DNA of 64,000 bases from Grammothele lineata (GCA_002150815.3 NDFF03000390.1:1-64000), one strand, 5' to 3'; numbered from the stretch's first letter, positions 1 through 11,327 are shown. A program made the numbers and translations. Notes: generated by a model from the sequence alone, not told the origin.

Positions 1-1546
1 AAGACATTTGATTGTACGGAAATTAAAGGTACAGAACCTGTATTAATTGATTCTGAAGCCTTAAAAGATGAACATAAAATGTATGCACATAATAATATCG
101 ATCATTATAATAAAGATGTTAAATTAACGTACAACTTCAAGGAATGGAAAAAACTGTTAATACAGTATTGTGAACTTGATTGTGTTGTATTACATCAAAT
201 TTTATCACAATTTAAGGACTTAGTATATAATAGATGGCAAATTAATATTGAAGATTATCCTACAATAAGTAGTCTTGCTTTTGCTATTTATAGACAACAC
301 TATCTTCAAGAAAAGACTATTCCTATTACTACAGGTGAAGTATTTGACTTTATTAGACAAAGTTATACTGGAGGAAGTACGGATATGTACATTCCTAAGT
401 TTCCATTAAATTTAGCAAGTGATTCAATTGAACAATTAAAAACTACGGATAAAGATGATCAAAAACTATATTGCTATGATGTTAACAGTCTTTATCCTTA
501 TGTAATGAAAACAAATAAATATCCTGTAGGACAAATAAACAAGTTTTTTGGAGATATCACCATTTTAGATGATAAATATTGGATTGGAGATGCTAGTGTA
601 AGCACTAAGAAAGATTTAATACATCCATACTTACAAATACATCACTCTATTGATGGATCAAAATCAGGATTAAGAACCGTTAGTCCTAATGGAACTTTTA
701 ATATGATTATACATAAACCTGAATACCACAACGCCTTGAAAGACTACGATATTCAAATTAAAAATGGATATTGCTTTGAAGAAAAAGACATCTTTAGTAA
801 TTTTGTAGAAGATTTATACACATTAAGAAAAAGTTTCGATAAGAATCATCCAATGAATCTAGCTTGTAAACTATTAATGAATAGTCTTTATGGTAGATTT
901 GGTATGCAGCCTATTACTCAAACTCAAAAATTTATGAATAAAAATAAATTTTTAGAAGTGTGTCAAAAATTTACGGTTAACGATTTCATTGACTTAGATG
1001 AAAAAGGCTTATTTGTAAGTTACGAAGATCCTAAAAATTATAAAGATGAACATAAAGTTAGTATTGGTATAGCTAGTGCTGTAACTGCATATGCACGAAC
1101 ATACATGACTAAATTTAAAAATAATCCTCTTTTCAATCTCTATTATTCTGATACCGATTCAATATTCACTGATAAAGAATTAGGCTTAGAATTAATTGAC
1201 GATGAAATAGGAAAATTTAAATTAGAATATATTTTTACTAGAGCAGTTTTTCTGGGACCTAAAATTTATGGTGGAATTACCACTGATGGTAAAAAAAATC
1301 ATTAAAGTTAGAGGATTTAAAAAAGCTGACGATATTGAATTAAATGACTTAAAATTATTATTACATAAAGATGCTAATCCCTTAAATTTAAACCATGATA
1401 AATGGTATAGAAATTTAAGCACAGAAACTATACATATTCATAACGAAATTTATCAATTAATTAAAACCGAAAACAAAAGAAATTTTATTTATGATGATAA
1501 AGGGATAGCCATTAATACAATAGCTATTTCTATTTCAAATAAATAA
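1..1546 (+). pseudogene. dpo: 3' part of plasmid-type family-B DNA polymerase (dpo3, copy 1, frameshifted)
   Basis: This is the C-terminal part of the plasmid DNA polymerase whose full copy lies at 54576-57091; the window opens inside the gene. Polymerase motif A (YDVNSLYPYVM), motif B (KLLMNSLYGRFG) and motif C (YYSDTDSIF) are all present, followed by the KxY-like LGPKIYG. Such enzymes replicate linear mitochondrial plasmids by protein priming. The main frame ends at 1305 just after an A-run (about 1291-1298). The expected C-terminal tail (KVRGFKK..., WYRN...) continues to 1546 in another frame, so a one-base homopolymer indel, real or from sequencing, breaks the gene. The same break is in both copies. 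Confidence 0.9.
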
Positions 1547-1963
1547 TATATTTTTCTTAACTTATTTTCACGGTGAATAAATCCTATTTAAGAAATAGAA
1601 AGTGAGGAGAAGGAATTAGATATTAAAATTTAGGGTACTTTTAATATCTATTATAAAGCCTCTCAAAAGATTAATTAATTATGTAAAAGAACTATAAAAT
1701 AGCTGAAAAAAATATAAAAGAATCCTAAAATTTAATATACCGAAAATAAATGAAAACAAACAAAAAAAAAATATAAAAAATAATAACCAAAAATAAAATG
1801 AAAAAGAAAAAATAAACCGTGAAAGAATGAAAAATAAAAATGACCAAAAAAAATGAATTTTAGTGAATATTGAAAAAACAGTGTCAAAAAAAAAATTTTT
1901 TTTTTTCTTCCGAATATGTCTTAAAAAAAATAAAAGTGTCCTACCTATCTACTAAATAATTTA
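1547..1963. other. A-rich spacer between dpo3 and rnl
   Basis: About 400 bp without a recognisable gene. It is strongly A-biased on the + strand between 1680 and 1900, with homopolymer runs near 1890-1930. It could be a decayed plasmid end, but no terminal inverted repeat was found by eye. It recurs at 57092-57508. Confidence 0.5.
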
Positions 1964-2050
1964 ATATAAGTATCGATGACAATATAGTTATAACATCACA
2001 CAGTAATTTAAAGGGCTTATTAAGGAAAAACTAGCAAATTTATAAAAAAA
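1964..2050 (+). repeat. duplicate of the rnl 5' segment (copy A)
   Basis: An 87 bp block starting TATAAGTATCGATGACAATA and ending in GCAAATTTATAAAAAAA is repeated directly at 2235-2321 with no difference seen. Copy B runs on into rnl, whereas copy A is followed by a shortened version of the same downstream sequence. A duplicated rnl 5' end next to the plasmid polymerase fits an insertion that duplicated its target. Confidence 0.85.
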
Positions 2051-2234
2051 TATTTTAATAGTAAATTTTTTTAGTTTAAGAGGATATTTTTATTTTATAA
2101 GACATATTTAGAAGAAACATTTTTCCTAATTATGATTATACCTATTTTTAGGTATTTTTAAAATTTTAAGACTTTTTTTTTATTTTAATTTCTTGCGCAC
2201 AAGAAAATCCTTATACTTATATAAAAATATTTAG

Positions 2235-2321
2235 ATATAAGTATCGATGACAATATAGTTATAACATCACACAGTAATTTAAAGGGCTTATTAAGGAAAA
2301 ACTAGCAAATTTATAAAAAAA
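2235..2321 (+). repeat. rnl 5' segment (copy B)
   Basis: Second member of the direct repeat with 1964-2050. It is contiguous with the rnl body and so is probably the functional 5' end. Confidence 0.8.
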
Positions 2322-5300
2322 GGAGGGCACAAGTCCAAAAGCCACAAAAAATTTACTATTAAAATATAAAAAAAAATATTTTAATAGTAAATTTTTTTAC
2401 AAGAATGTTGGCGATCCTAAGGTAAACCTTTTGTTAAAAAAAAATACGTATTTTTATTTATTTTTTTTTTTAACGTTATATCAACTTCCCGAAGTAAAAC
2501 ATTTCATTAGGGAAAGGAAAGGAAATCAACCGAGACTCCGAAAGTAATGGTGAGTGAAATCGGAAAAGCCTAAACAAATAATTTAATAATAATACACACC
2601 AGAGACCAAAGAAGGTAAAAAAGTCCTGTATATTAAATTCTTTGTCTTGTTATAAATAGCATTTTAGTTTTTTATCTTAATTTAAAATTTTTTATTTTTT
2701 TTTGTGTTTTTTAAGATTATATTTTAAAAAATAATAAAGTAAATTAAAATTAATTTAAAGATTAAAAAAATAATTATAACAATAAGTACGACGGGAGTAA
2801 ACTTGTCGGAACATAGGGGAACCATCCTCTAAGGCTAAGTATTATAAATTTAGCGATAGTGAAAAGTACCGTGAGGGAAAGTTTGAAAGAGTTATGTGTT
2901 AGACATAAATGAAATAGTTGAATTAGTAAGTCTATAAGCAGTCGAAATTTATAAAAAATAAATGACGGCGTACCTTTTGCATAATGGGTCAGCAAGTTAA
3001 TAAGAGTAGCAAGGTTAAAACCTTAGTGAAAGCGACCACACCTACTAGTTATTTATCTAAAAAACTATAAATAATTATTACTTAATATTTTAGTTAAATA
3101 GTATTAAGTAATAGGATATCCTTCTTTTTTATTTTTTAATAAAAAGTATAAAAATACTAAGAGAAGTTTAATATTTTCTAGGTCAGGGTTATGGGAAAGT
3201 TACTTTTATTAGACCCGAAGCTAGGTGATCTTCCTAAGACCAGATTATAATGGATCGAACGGGTGAATGTAGCAAAATTCTCCGAAGAGTTTTAGGAAGC
3301 GGTGAAATGCCAATCTGACCTAGTGATAGCTGGTTTTCTACGAAACATATATAAGTATGACATCTAATTTAGATTTATGGTGGTACAGCACTGAGTTCCC
3401 AACTATTTCTTTTTACTTTTTTATTTATAATAAAAAATTAAAGAGGAAGAAAGTTTAGGTTGCGGGGACGTCGAAAATCTTACCAATGGAAGAGAATCTC
3501 GGAATGACATAAATTGCAATTAGATATTCAGACTGCTCATGCGAAGTTGGGTAGTCAAGACGGAAACAGCCGAGAACACGAAACAAGGTCCAAAATGATT
3601 TTTAAGTGAAATGAAGGAAGTAAAATATTGAAAGCAGCTGTAAAGTGAGCCTGGTAGTCGCTATCTTTTAATAAACGTAATGTAACAACGTAGCAGCCTT
3701 TTTTTTTAATAAAATAAATAAAAAAGAATTTTACGCCAAAAATTTAACGGGTCTAAAAAATCAACCGATATCGTGTTTATATAGAATATATCTATATTCA
3801 ATATACAGGTAGTAGAACATTCAGTATACTGATTATAAAACAGTGTTTCATTGTTTTTAGGTCACTGAAGAGAGAATGCTGACATGAGTAACGTAAAAAG
3901 AAGTTATAATACTTCTCGCCGAATACGAAAGGGTTATAAGGAAAGGTTAAACCGCCTTATGTTAAAGCGGCCTCTAAGGCACAAAACCAAAGTTTTGTCT
4001 GATGAGTATGGATTAGAAAGTCCCTTTTTACAAGTAAAAAAGTTCAAAGGACCAGGAAAATAATATATCAAGTTTCAAATAAATAATTTATACTTTAAAA
4101 TTAATTAAAAATTAACTTTTTTAATTAAATAAATATTTTTAGCAAAAAAAAATATATTTTTTTTGTATAATTATTTTTTTTGAGACTCTACCGTACCCTA
4201 AACCGACACAGGTTCGTTAGTAGAGAATACTAAGGCGCAGAGCTAAAAGTTGTTAAGGAACTCGGCAAGTTCTCCTCATAAGTTTGACGATAAGAGGAGC
4301 CCTCAATAAGAGGGAGGCACAAAATCGGAGGCCCCGACTGTTTACTAAAAACACAATTCAGAGCAATGATGAAAGTCATAGTATTCTGGATGAAATTTGC
4401 CCAATGCCATTAATATAAAATTGGTTATAGTTAATGTAACTGATTGAAAGTCTGGTTAATAGCGGTCTTAACTATGAGGATCCAAAGGTAGCAAAATAAG
4501 TTGGCCATTAAATGTGGTCTTGTATCAATAGTGTAACGATGGTCTCACTGTCTCTACAACTTGCTCAGTGAAATTGAATTACCCGTGCAGATGCGGGTTG
4601 CCTCCAGGTGGACGGGAAGACCCTATGCAGCTTTACTGTAGTTAGTTATCATGTTAATCTAGAACAACCTATATTAATAGAAATTAGGGATGTCGATAGA
4701 CGAAAGTTGGAATACCTTATGATATAGGTTGGGTTAAGATTTACCTTATAATTTAATAAATTAGAGGGACAGGTGGCTAATTGGCAGTTTGACTGGGGCG
4801 GTCGTCTTTGATAAAGTAGCAAAGTACATCCTAAGATATTTATAAATTATTTCTAACTAAAAATTTATAGTAATTTCTATTTTATAAAAAAGAAATTAAC
4901 TAATGAACAAAATAAACATTCAACATAAGGTATAGCTAGAATATTTGAACGGAAATCAATCAACCAGTGAGAAAGGTTGTAAACGGCATAATGGCGGAAA
5001 GCATGCCTAACTGAAAGACTTAGAAGTCGAACAGATACGTAAGTAGGGCATAGTGACCCCTCGCTATAATATGGAATAGACGGGGTTCAATCGATAAAAG
5101 TTACGCTAGGGATAACAGGCTGATAGCTGGTGAGAGTACACATTGTCCCGGCTGTTTGGCACCTCGATGTCGACTCAACCTATCCTCCGGGTGTAGAAGC
5201 TTGGAAGGGTTCGGCTGTTCGCCGATTAAAAGGTTACGCGAGTTGGGTTTAATACGACGTGAGTCAGTATGGTCCCTATCTTCTGGAGGGATAAATAGTA

Positions 5301-5411
5301 AAAAGGGGCAGACCTTCTAGTACGAAAGGATCAATAGGCTGTGTTTCTCTAGTGTACCAATTGTTATTTTTTTATAATAGTCTTGTGTTCTGAACAAAAA
5401 AATATTGTGTT

Positions 5412-5441
5412 GTGATTAAAAAAATACATTTTTAATCAATA
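5412..5441. repeat. dispersed palindromic element (GATTAAA...TTTAATC type)
   Basis: An inverted repeat of the form TGTGATTAAAAAAATAC...TTTTTAATCAATA inside the rnl 3' region. Relatives lie near 18062, 26172, 27797, 28168, 32352, 44602 and 60957. It seems to be a short mobile or expanding palindrome of AT-rich mtDNA. Confidence 0.6.
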
Positions 5442-5867
5442 AATATGTATTTTACAATACAATCTTTTTTTAATTAATAGCACAAGACGACGATAGAGGA
5501 TGAGGCATAGTTGGGTAGCCACAAACATGATAGATAAGCGCTGAATGAATATAAAGCAGGAAGCTATCCCCTAGATACTATCTTATTGACTAAAATATTA
5601 GTCAATAAATAATAAGAAATAGATCATTTCTATATAGGATGCGAATAAAAGTGTTGTAAGGCATTTAGTTTAGCATTACTAATTTATTATTAAGACTGTA
5701 TGTTATTAATTGTCTCTTTTTATTTTTCAATTATTTACGCTCATTTTATTTTTTTTTATTAATTTATAATAAAAAAAAAAAAGACTACTAAAAATAAGAA
5801 AAAAGTAAAGCGTAAAAAAAAAATATTTAAATAATAGTAAAAATACTAGAAAAAAAAAAATACGTTT

Positions 5868-5938
5868 AAGCCTATAATTTAAAGGTAGAATAATTTCTTG
5901 ATAAGGAATCTGTAGAAGTTCGATTCTTCTTGGGCTTA
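5868..5938 (+). tRNA. trnI: tRNA-Ile (GAT), copy 1
   Basis: Full cloverleaf: acceptor AAGCCTA/TGGGCTT, anticodon stem ATTTC/GGAAT, loop TTGATAA (anticodon GAT), T arm AGAAG/CTTCT, discriminator A. A broken relative lies at 40256-40369. Confidence 0.93.
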
Positions 5939-6328
5939 GCTTTATTATTTTTATTACTTTTTTATATCAACATTATTTTCATATTGTGTCATTTCTTAAA
6001 AATATAGTAGAAATACCTATTAAAATTAAAGAAATAGTTTTTCTTGTTTTTATTTTTGTTTTTTAATTTTTTATCTTTTTTTATACTAAAAAAAACCAAA
6101 AAGATTATTTAATTTTGTGCATTAAAATTTTAACTTAAAAGAGCACCTGTAATAAATAAACAAGAAAAATAAATATTTTTTATTTTTCGTATTTTTTTTT
6201 TTTATATTTCTTTTTTTTTTTTAGTAAGAAAAAAGTAAAATAAAAATAGCTCATGTTTACATATAAAAAATTAAGTTATGTAAATATTGTACCCGTCTAA
6301 TTTAAAAAAAAAATAAATTTTTTAAGTC
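5939..6328. other. AT-rich spacer upstream of atp6
   Basis: No gene seen. Position 5984 (T) differs from its second copy at 61529 (G). It holds a roughly 30 bp element around 6073-6105 (TATACTAAAAAAAACCAAAA core, TCTTTTT...AAAAAGA ends) that recurs near 10047, 40553 and 51990. Confidence 0.6.
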
Positions 6329-7102
6329 ATGTTATTAAATCAAAATTTCTCTTTTATAAATTCTCCTTTAGAACAGTTTGAAGTAACTAATTTAATAGGA
6401 ATAAATGCTCCTATTTTTGGTTATTTAAATATAAGTTTAACTAATTTAGGATTATATTCTATTTTAGTATTATTCTTAATCATTGGATTACACTATGCTG
6501 GTAATAATGAAGTTAAATTAGTACCAAGTAAATGGTCTATAGCTTTAGAAACTCTATTTGCTAGTATCCATTCTATGGTAAGAGAACAATTAGGTAAAGA
6601 ATTATATTTACCATTTATTTACTCTATCTTTTTTTTCATCTTAATAGCAAATTTAACAGGTAATATACCATATTCATTTACTATTACAACATCTATTATA
6701 GTAAGTATAGGATTTTCATTTACAATCTTAATAGCTGTTACTATTTTAGGTTTAAGTATTCATAAATTACATTTCTTCTCTTATTTTGTTCCATCTGGTA
6801 CACCTTTAGCTTTAGTACCTTTATTAGTATTAATTGAATTAACTAGTTATTTAGCTAGAGCTTTCTCTTTAGGAATAAGATTATTTGCTAATATGGTAGC
6901 TGGTCATACTTTAATGAAAATATTAGCTACATTCTTGTATCAAATGTTTAATACTAGTTTAATTGTAGCGGTATTAACATTAATACCATTTACTTTATTC
7001 TTAGCTATTATGACTTTAGAATTAGCAGTATCTGTAATTCAAGCTTATGTATTTACAATTTTAACTTGTTCTTACATTAAAGATTCTATTAATTTACACT
7101 AA
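6329..7102 (+). CDS. atp6: ATP synthase F0 subunit a (copy 1)
   Basis: Atp6 forms the proton half-channels next to the c-ring in the inner membrane. The 257-residue product is the usual fungal size and highly hydrophobic. The family signature LGIRLFANMVAGH is present; its Arg faces the c-ring carboxylate. The C-terminal helix ELAVSVIQAYVFTIL is also typical. The ATG at 6329 follows an AT-rich leader with no competing upstream start. It stands alone between trnI and rns, and a GGGG/CCCC hairpin lies 55 bp downstream. The same gene is seen again at 61874-62647. Confidence 0.97.
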   Translation: MLLNQNFSFINSPLEQFEVTNLIGINAPIFGYLNISLTNLGLYSILVLFLIIGLHYAGNNEVKLVPSKWSIALETLFASIHSMVREQLGKELYLPFIYSIFFFILIANLTGNIPYSFTITTSIIVSIGFSFTILIAVTILGLSIHKLHFFSYFVPSGTPLALVPLLVLIELTSYLARAFSLGIRLFANMVAGHTLMKILATFLYQMFNTSLIVAVLTLIPFTLFLAIMTLELAVSVIQAYVFTILTCSYIKDSINLH

Positions 7103-7156
7103 TTTTAATACTGTATTTTTATATATTTATTCTTCACTCTAAAAATTTAATAATAA

Positions 7157-7204
7157 TTAAAGGGGATAAAACATTAAACTATTATAACATAGTAACCCCT
7201 TTAA
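7157..7204 (+). terminator. hairpin downstream of atp6
   Basis: Inverted repeat TTAAAGGGG...CCCCTTTAA with a loop of about 30 nt, just after the atp6 stop. It may mark transcript processing or 3'-end formation. Function is inferred. Confidence 0.5.
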
Positions 7205-7309
7205 TAGTTAAATATTTTTTATGGCAAAATGTAAGTTTTCATAAAAATAAAAATAATACTAGATTTTATTTTTCTACTGTTAAATTTCAACATTTACATT
7301 TTCCAACTA

Positions 7310-7745
7310 AAAATAAATAGCTTAAGCCCTATAATTATTAATAGTAAAGAAATATTGAATAATTATAAATATTTAGGCATAGTATTGTTATGTGCTATTA
7401 TAAACTATTTTGGATCAGGGTCATTATATTTAAGAAAAGAAACAGGGGTATTTACTTTATAAATCTCAAGTCAAGAAGTCATAGAAAACAAAATTATACC
7501 TTTATTTGATACTTACCCTTTAAAAGGTATAAAATACTATGACTAATTTCTATTAATTATTTTAAATGGAAAAATATAATAGAATTTTTATTAAAAAGGT
7601 AAAAATACCTATAAAGGTAAAGATAAGAAAACTTATAATACAGTATTAATACCTAAGATAAAATCTTACTGGCTTAATAATGATACTTACTTAATAAACA
7701 GCGATTTATCTATAAGTAAAGAAAAATTAAAATTAAATTAATTCT
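7310..7745 (+). pseudogene. decayed LAGLIDADG homing endonuclease fragment (copy 1)
   Basis: Reading about 7336-7560 gives a stretch like the second half of LAGLIDADG intron endonucleases: INYFGSGSLYLRKETG, then ENKIIPLFDTYPLKGIKYYD, matching the usual pattern of INYxGxGS followed by IIPFFDKYPxxGVK. In-frame TAA codons interrupt it (after the GVFTL segment and after KYYD), and the tail to about 7740 reads in a shifted frame. No exon flanks were recognised, so it looks like the residue of a lost intron or a stray endonuclease between atp6 and rns. Confidence 0.65.
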
Positions 7746-7969
7746 TAAATATCTTAAAAAAACATATTTTTTTTTTCACTATTTAATAACCCCCTTTTTT
7801 TATTAGAGCCTAATATCTTGAAAAAATAAAAAGAGATTTTATATTTTTCTGCCGTACGGCCAACTATAGTTTTTGTTTTTTAATTAAAAAAATACAAAAG
7901 AAGTAGAAAAACAAAATTGTTTTTTATAAAATAAAAACATCTTTATTTTTACTTTTTACCAAAAAATAA

Positions 7970-8203
7970 ATCCATATCAACTATACACAACCCAAAATTT
8001 TTATTTGATCAAAAGTAAGTACTTTACTTTGTTTAATAAAATTTTCTTTAACGATAAATATCATACTAAGATTATTAGCTTCTTTAATATTTCCTAATCT
8101 TTTTATTACATCCGTATCTGTATAAAAAACACTACTATTCAAATGTATTAAATTATTTTTTTGATGATAAACATCTTTACTTTCACTAAATTTAGCTACT
8201 ACA
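7970..8203 (-). pseudogene. unrecognised minus-strand open stretch (possible ORF relic)
   Basis: About 75 codons are open on the minus strand without an ATG at the 5' end. The translation includes FYTDTDVIK, faintly like polymerase motif C (YxDTDS), but no other polymerase motif is near. It could be a tiny dpo remnant or chance. The copy at the window end is about 63515-63748. Confidence 0.25.
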
Positions 8204-8364
8204 TGAAATAAAAAATAATATTATTTTTTATTTGTTTTATTTTTAAAGTTAAAAAATAAATATAAAAGAGATTGTAAACATTGCGTTAAGCATATAAAAT
8301 ACGACTTTTTAGTATTTTTACTTTTTAAAATAAAATATACTAAAAAGTTTAATAATACGTAAGA

Positions 8365-9922
8365 ATTTAATTTTGGTTCCGATTGAACGTTTTTCAGTAG
8401 TTTAAGACATGCAAATCGTTGTTTTCGATAGTATATAAATTATTAATAAATTATATATTTAAGGGAATAAGGTGTAGAGGTGAGTAGTTAAATAAGAAAC
8501 CCTATAGTTTTCAGAAATAGAAAATAAAAAAAGGATTGTATCTGCTATAGGATTCGATTTAACGGAGATTAGGTAGTTGATAGGGTAAAGGCCTACCAAG
8601 CCAACGATCGAAAGTCAAGTTTGAGAGAACCGCTGGCCACATTGGGAATGAAATCAACCAAGTAGTCTAACGACTACCAGCAGTCGAGAATATTAGTCAA
8701 TGCTCGCAAGAGTGAACTAGCTAACTGAAATCATAGAGTTATAAATTCAAACTCGTGATGTCGTAAGGGAAAATAATGATAGTACCTTACTAATAGTGTC
8801 GTCCAAATCTAGTGCCAGAAGACTCGGTAAGACCAGAGACGCAAACGTTAATCATCTTAAGCAGGCGTAAAGGGTAAGTAGGCAGCTCCCAGATAGAAGA
8901 CAATTACGAAATAAAGTCGTCTTATTGGGAGATAGAATCAAATGGAGGTCAAACCGTATAACGCTCGGGGGAGGGCTGATATCCTTAGATCCTGAGTAGA
9001 ATACTAAGGGCGCAGGCCACTGACCACTAATGATTGACGCTGAGGAACGAAGGTTAGGGTAGGAAATAGGATTAGATACCCCGGTACTCCTTTCTGTAAA
9101 CGATGAATGGTAGTCATTAGAAAACAATTTTTAGAGACGAAGTTAACACGATAACCATTCCGCCTTGTGAGTACTATTGCAAAGTAGAAAACAAAAAAAT
9201 TAGTCGGTCTCGAAGCAAACGGAGTGAAGCATGTTATTTAATACGATAATCCGCGTAAAACCTTACCAGAACTTGCATACACCTTAATTTATTTTTATTT
9301 GTATTTTTAATAGATTAAGAGTGACTGTATTGAAACAAAAAATAAAAATTTTGGTTTTTATTTTTTAATATTAGTCCGTGTACAGGTGTTGCATGGCTGT
9401 CTTCAGTTCGTGTTGTTAAACATTAGGTTAATTCCACTAACGAACGAAATCCCTGCGATTAATTTATACATAATCGCTAATGAACCTGATAGGGGTTCAG
9501 CGGGGGCTAAGACAAGTCGTTATGGCCCTTATGTTCTGGGCTATAGACGTGCCACAATTGCTTTTACAATTTGATGCAATACTTCCCAATAGAAGAGGAG
9601 CTAATCATTAAAGAAAGCAAATTATATTAAAGTCCTTTAGTCGGATTGTTTCCTGAAATTCGGAGGCATGAAGAAGGAATTCCGAGTAATCGTTGATAAG
9701 TAGCGCAACGGTGAAGCTAGTTTCGTGATGAACTAACTGTCTGTCGCTGGGAAGAAGCCTTTTGTGGGGGAAGCTGGGGGTAAATAATTATTTTTCATAA
9801 TTTAGTTTTTAACAGTTATGTCAATATTATGAACTTTGGTCAACTCATTGGGGTAACATCTCAAAAGTCATAGCAGGGTAGCTGTACGGGAACGTGCAGC
9901 TGGATATTAAAATTTTTGTACC
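8365..9922 (+). rRNA. rns: small subunit ribosomal RNA
   Basis: SSU rRNA. The 5' domain is recognised by GATTGAACG...GACATGCAAATCG near 8380-8420. The 530-like loop region is near 8815 (GTGCCAGAAGACTCGGTAAGAC), the 900 region near 9070 (ATTAGATACCCCGGTA), the 1050-1100 region near 9390 (GCATGGCTGTCTTCAG), and the decoding-end segment near 9850-9915 (GGGGTAACATCTC, GGGTAGCTGTACGGGAACGT). No intron was seen. Ends are approximate. The second copy is cut at the window end. Confidence 0.93.
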
Positions 9923-9968
9923 CCCCCTTTTTTTAATTATTAATATCTAAAAATACCACAAAATAAAA

Positions 9969-10042
9969 AAGAGGTTAGCTTAGTTGGTTAAAGCAATAAT
10001 CTTACACATTATGGACCGGGAGTTCGAGTCCCCCACCTCTTA
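9969..10042 (+). tRNA. trnV: tRNA-Val (TAC)
   Basis: Acceptor AAGAGGT/ACCTCTT is perfect, D stem GCTT/AAGC, anticodon stem ATAAT/ATTAT with loop CTTACAC (anticodon TAC), discriminator A. First of three tRNAs between rns and cox2. Confidence 0.93.
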
Positions 10043-10116
10043 CTTTGTTTTTATACTAAAAAAAACCAAAAAGACAAATACAAATAAAAACAAAAGCTAA
10101 TAAAAAAACAAAAATA

Positions 10117-10192
10117 GCGAGTATGTCGAAATTGGTAGCCGAGTGAATCTTAGGTTTTCATTATTTTAAGAGTTCAAGTCTCTTTACTCGTA
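10117..10192 (+). tRNA. trnL: tRNA-Leu (TAG)
   Basis: Acceptor GCGAGTA/TACTCGT, D stem TCG/CGA, anticodon arm TGAAT-CTTAGGT-TTTCA gives anticodon TAG (reads CUN). The variable arm is short for a Leu tRNA. Confidence 0.85.
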
Positions 10193-10211
10193 AAAACTAA
10201 AAATAATAAAA

Positions 10212-10283
10212 ACAGCCTTAGTTTAATGGTTAAAACAGCCATTTTCGAAGTGAAAATTAATGGTTCGAATCCATTAGGCTGTT
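10212..10283 (+). tRNA. trnR: tRNA-Arg (TCG, best fit)
   Basis: Acceptor ACAGCCT/AGGCTGT is perfect; D arm GTTT/AAAC and T arm AATGG/CCATT are intact. Arm lengths place the anticodon loop as TTTCGAA, anticodon TCG, which reads CGN. The anticodon stem is weak (outer two pairs mismatched), so the assignment is less sure than for its neighbours. Confidence 0.7.
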
Positions 10284-10580
10284 ATTTTTAGTTTTTTTTA
10301 TTTAAAAAATTGAATTAAAAATAACAATACAAATAAGATGTAACTTAGGATACCTTTACTTATTTTTATGGTCTCTAATATTTATTCTTTATTTGTCTTT
10401 TTTTTTAATAAAAAACTATAAAATAAGAATAAGTATTAAGTATAATTTAATAACAAGGTATTTTGTATTTATTTTTTGTTTTTACTATATAAAAAACAAA
10501 AATACAATAATATTGATAAATATATCTACACTAAGTTCTAAAAAATAAAATAAAATAAAAATTTATTTTTTCTTTAAATT

Positions 10581-11327
10581 ATGTTCGCAATTTTAAATAC
10601 AATATATAACGATGCTCCACAACCTTGGCAAATAGGATTTCAAGATAGTGCTGCACCAGGATTTACAGGGATAGTAGAATTACATAATACTATATTTTTC
10701 TATTTAATAGTAATATGTGTAGGTGTATTCTGGGTATTATTCTCAATTATTTATTACTTCAATACTAAAAATTCTCCTATAGTACATAAATACTTAAATC
10801 ACGGTACATTATTAGAATTAATATGGACAATTACTCCAGCCTTTATTTTAATTGCTATTGCATTTCCATCATTTAGATTACTATACTTATTAGATGAAGT
10901 TATTTCACCTACAATTACTATTAAAGTAGTTGGTCATCAATGGTATTGGTCATATGAATATAGTGATTATATAAATGTAAGTGGAGAATCTATAGAATTT
11001 GATTCATATATGATACCAGATTCTGATTTAGAATTAGGACAATTTAGATTATTAGATGTAGATAATAGAGTAGTAGTTCCTACAGATACACACATTAGAT
11101 TAATTGTAACTGGAGCTGATGTTATTCACTCATTTGCTGTTCCATCTTTAGGATTAAAAATAGATGCTGTTCCAGGTAGATTAAATCAAACATCTATGTT
11201 AGCTGAAAGAACAGGTCTTTTCTATGGTCAATGTTCAGAAATTTGTGGAGTATATCACGGATTTATGCCAATTGTAATAGAAGCAGTATCAGTTCAAGAA
11301 TATTTAGCATGGATTGACTCTAATTAA
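10581..11327 (+). CDS. cox2: cytochrome c oxidase subunit 2
   Basis: Cox2 takes electrons from cytochrome c at its CuA centre in the intermembrane space. The 248-residue protein has two N-terminal membrane helices (about 35-60 and 78-100) and then the cupredoxin domain. Visible signatures are [12 protein letters not shown] (aromatic electron-entry region) and the CuA ligands in [16 protein letters not shown] with the upstream His in [10 protein letters not shown]. Length and motifs are normal and there is no intron. The ATG at 10581 starts a typical [17 protein letters not shown]-terminus. Confidence 0.97.
   Translation: MFAILNTIYNDAPQPWQIGFQDSAAPGFTGIVELHNTIFFYLIVICVGVFWVLFSIIYYFNTKNSPIVHKYLNHGTLLELIWTITPAFILIAIAFPSFRLLYLLDEVISPTITIKVVGHQWYWSYEYSDYINVSGESIEFDSYMIPDSDLELGQFRLLDVDNRVVVPTDTHIRLIVTGADVIHSFAVPSLGLKIDAVPGRLNQTSMLAERTGLFYGQCSEICGVYHGFMPIVIEAVSVQEYLAWIDSN

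Larger units (their letters stand above)
2235..5695 (+). rRNA. rnl: large subunit ribosomal RNA (copy 1)
   Basis: Mitochondrial LSU rRNA. Recognisable conserved blocks include the domain I segment near 2500-2580 (GGAAAGGAAATCAACCGAGA, GAGTGAAATCGG), the domain IV/V segment around 4560-4660 (TGCAGATGCGGG, GGACGGGAAGACCCTATG), the peptidyl-transferase region 5101-5330 (GATAACAGGCTGATAGC, CACCTCGATGTCG) and the sarcin-ricin loop AGTACGAAAGGA near 5318. No intron was recognised; extra length is in AT-rich expansion segments. Ends are approximate: the 5' end is placed at repeat copy B, the 3' end after the last structured segment. Position 3592 is A here, while copy 2 has C, which matches the conserved AAGGTCCCAAA. 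Confidence 0.93.

Noticed and set aside
1680..1920. Terminal inverted repeat of an integrated linear plasmid
   Set aside because: A-rich sequence looked suggestive, but no inverted partner of useful length was found by eye near dpo1, dpo2 or dpo3.
2774..2995. Minus-strand frame of 73 codons (also 58319-58540)
   Set aside because: Antisense to conserved LSU rRNA domain I/II; not a gene.
8852..9127. Minus-strand open frame of 91 codons
   Set aside because: It lies inside rns, antisense to conserved rRNA sequence; the openness is incidental.
9386..9574. Plus-strand open frame of 62 codons
   Set aside because: It overlaps the 3' domain of rns and reads conserved rRNA words.
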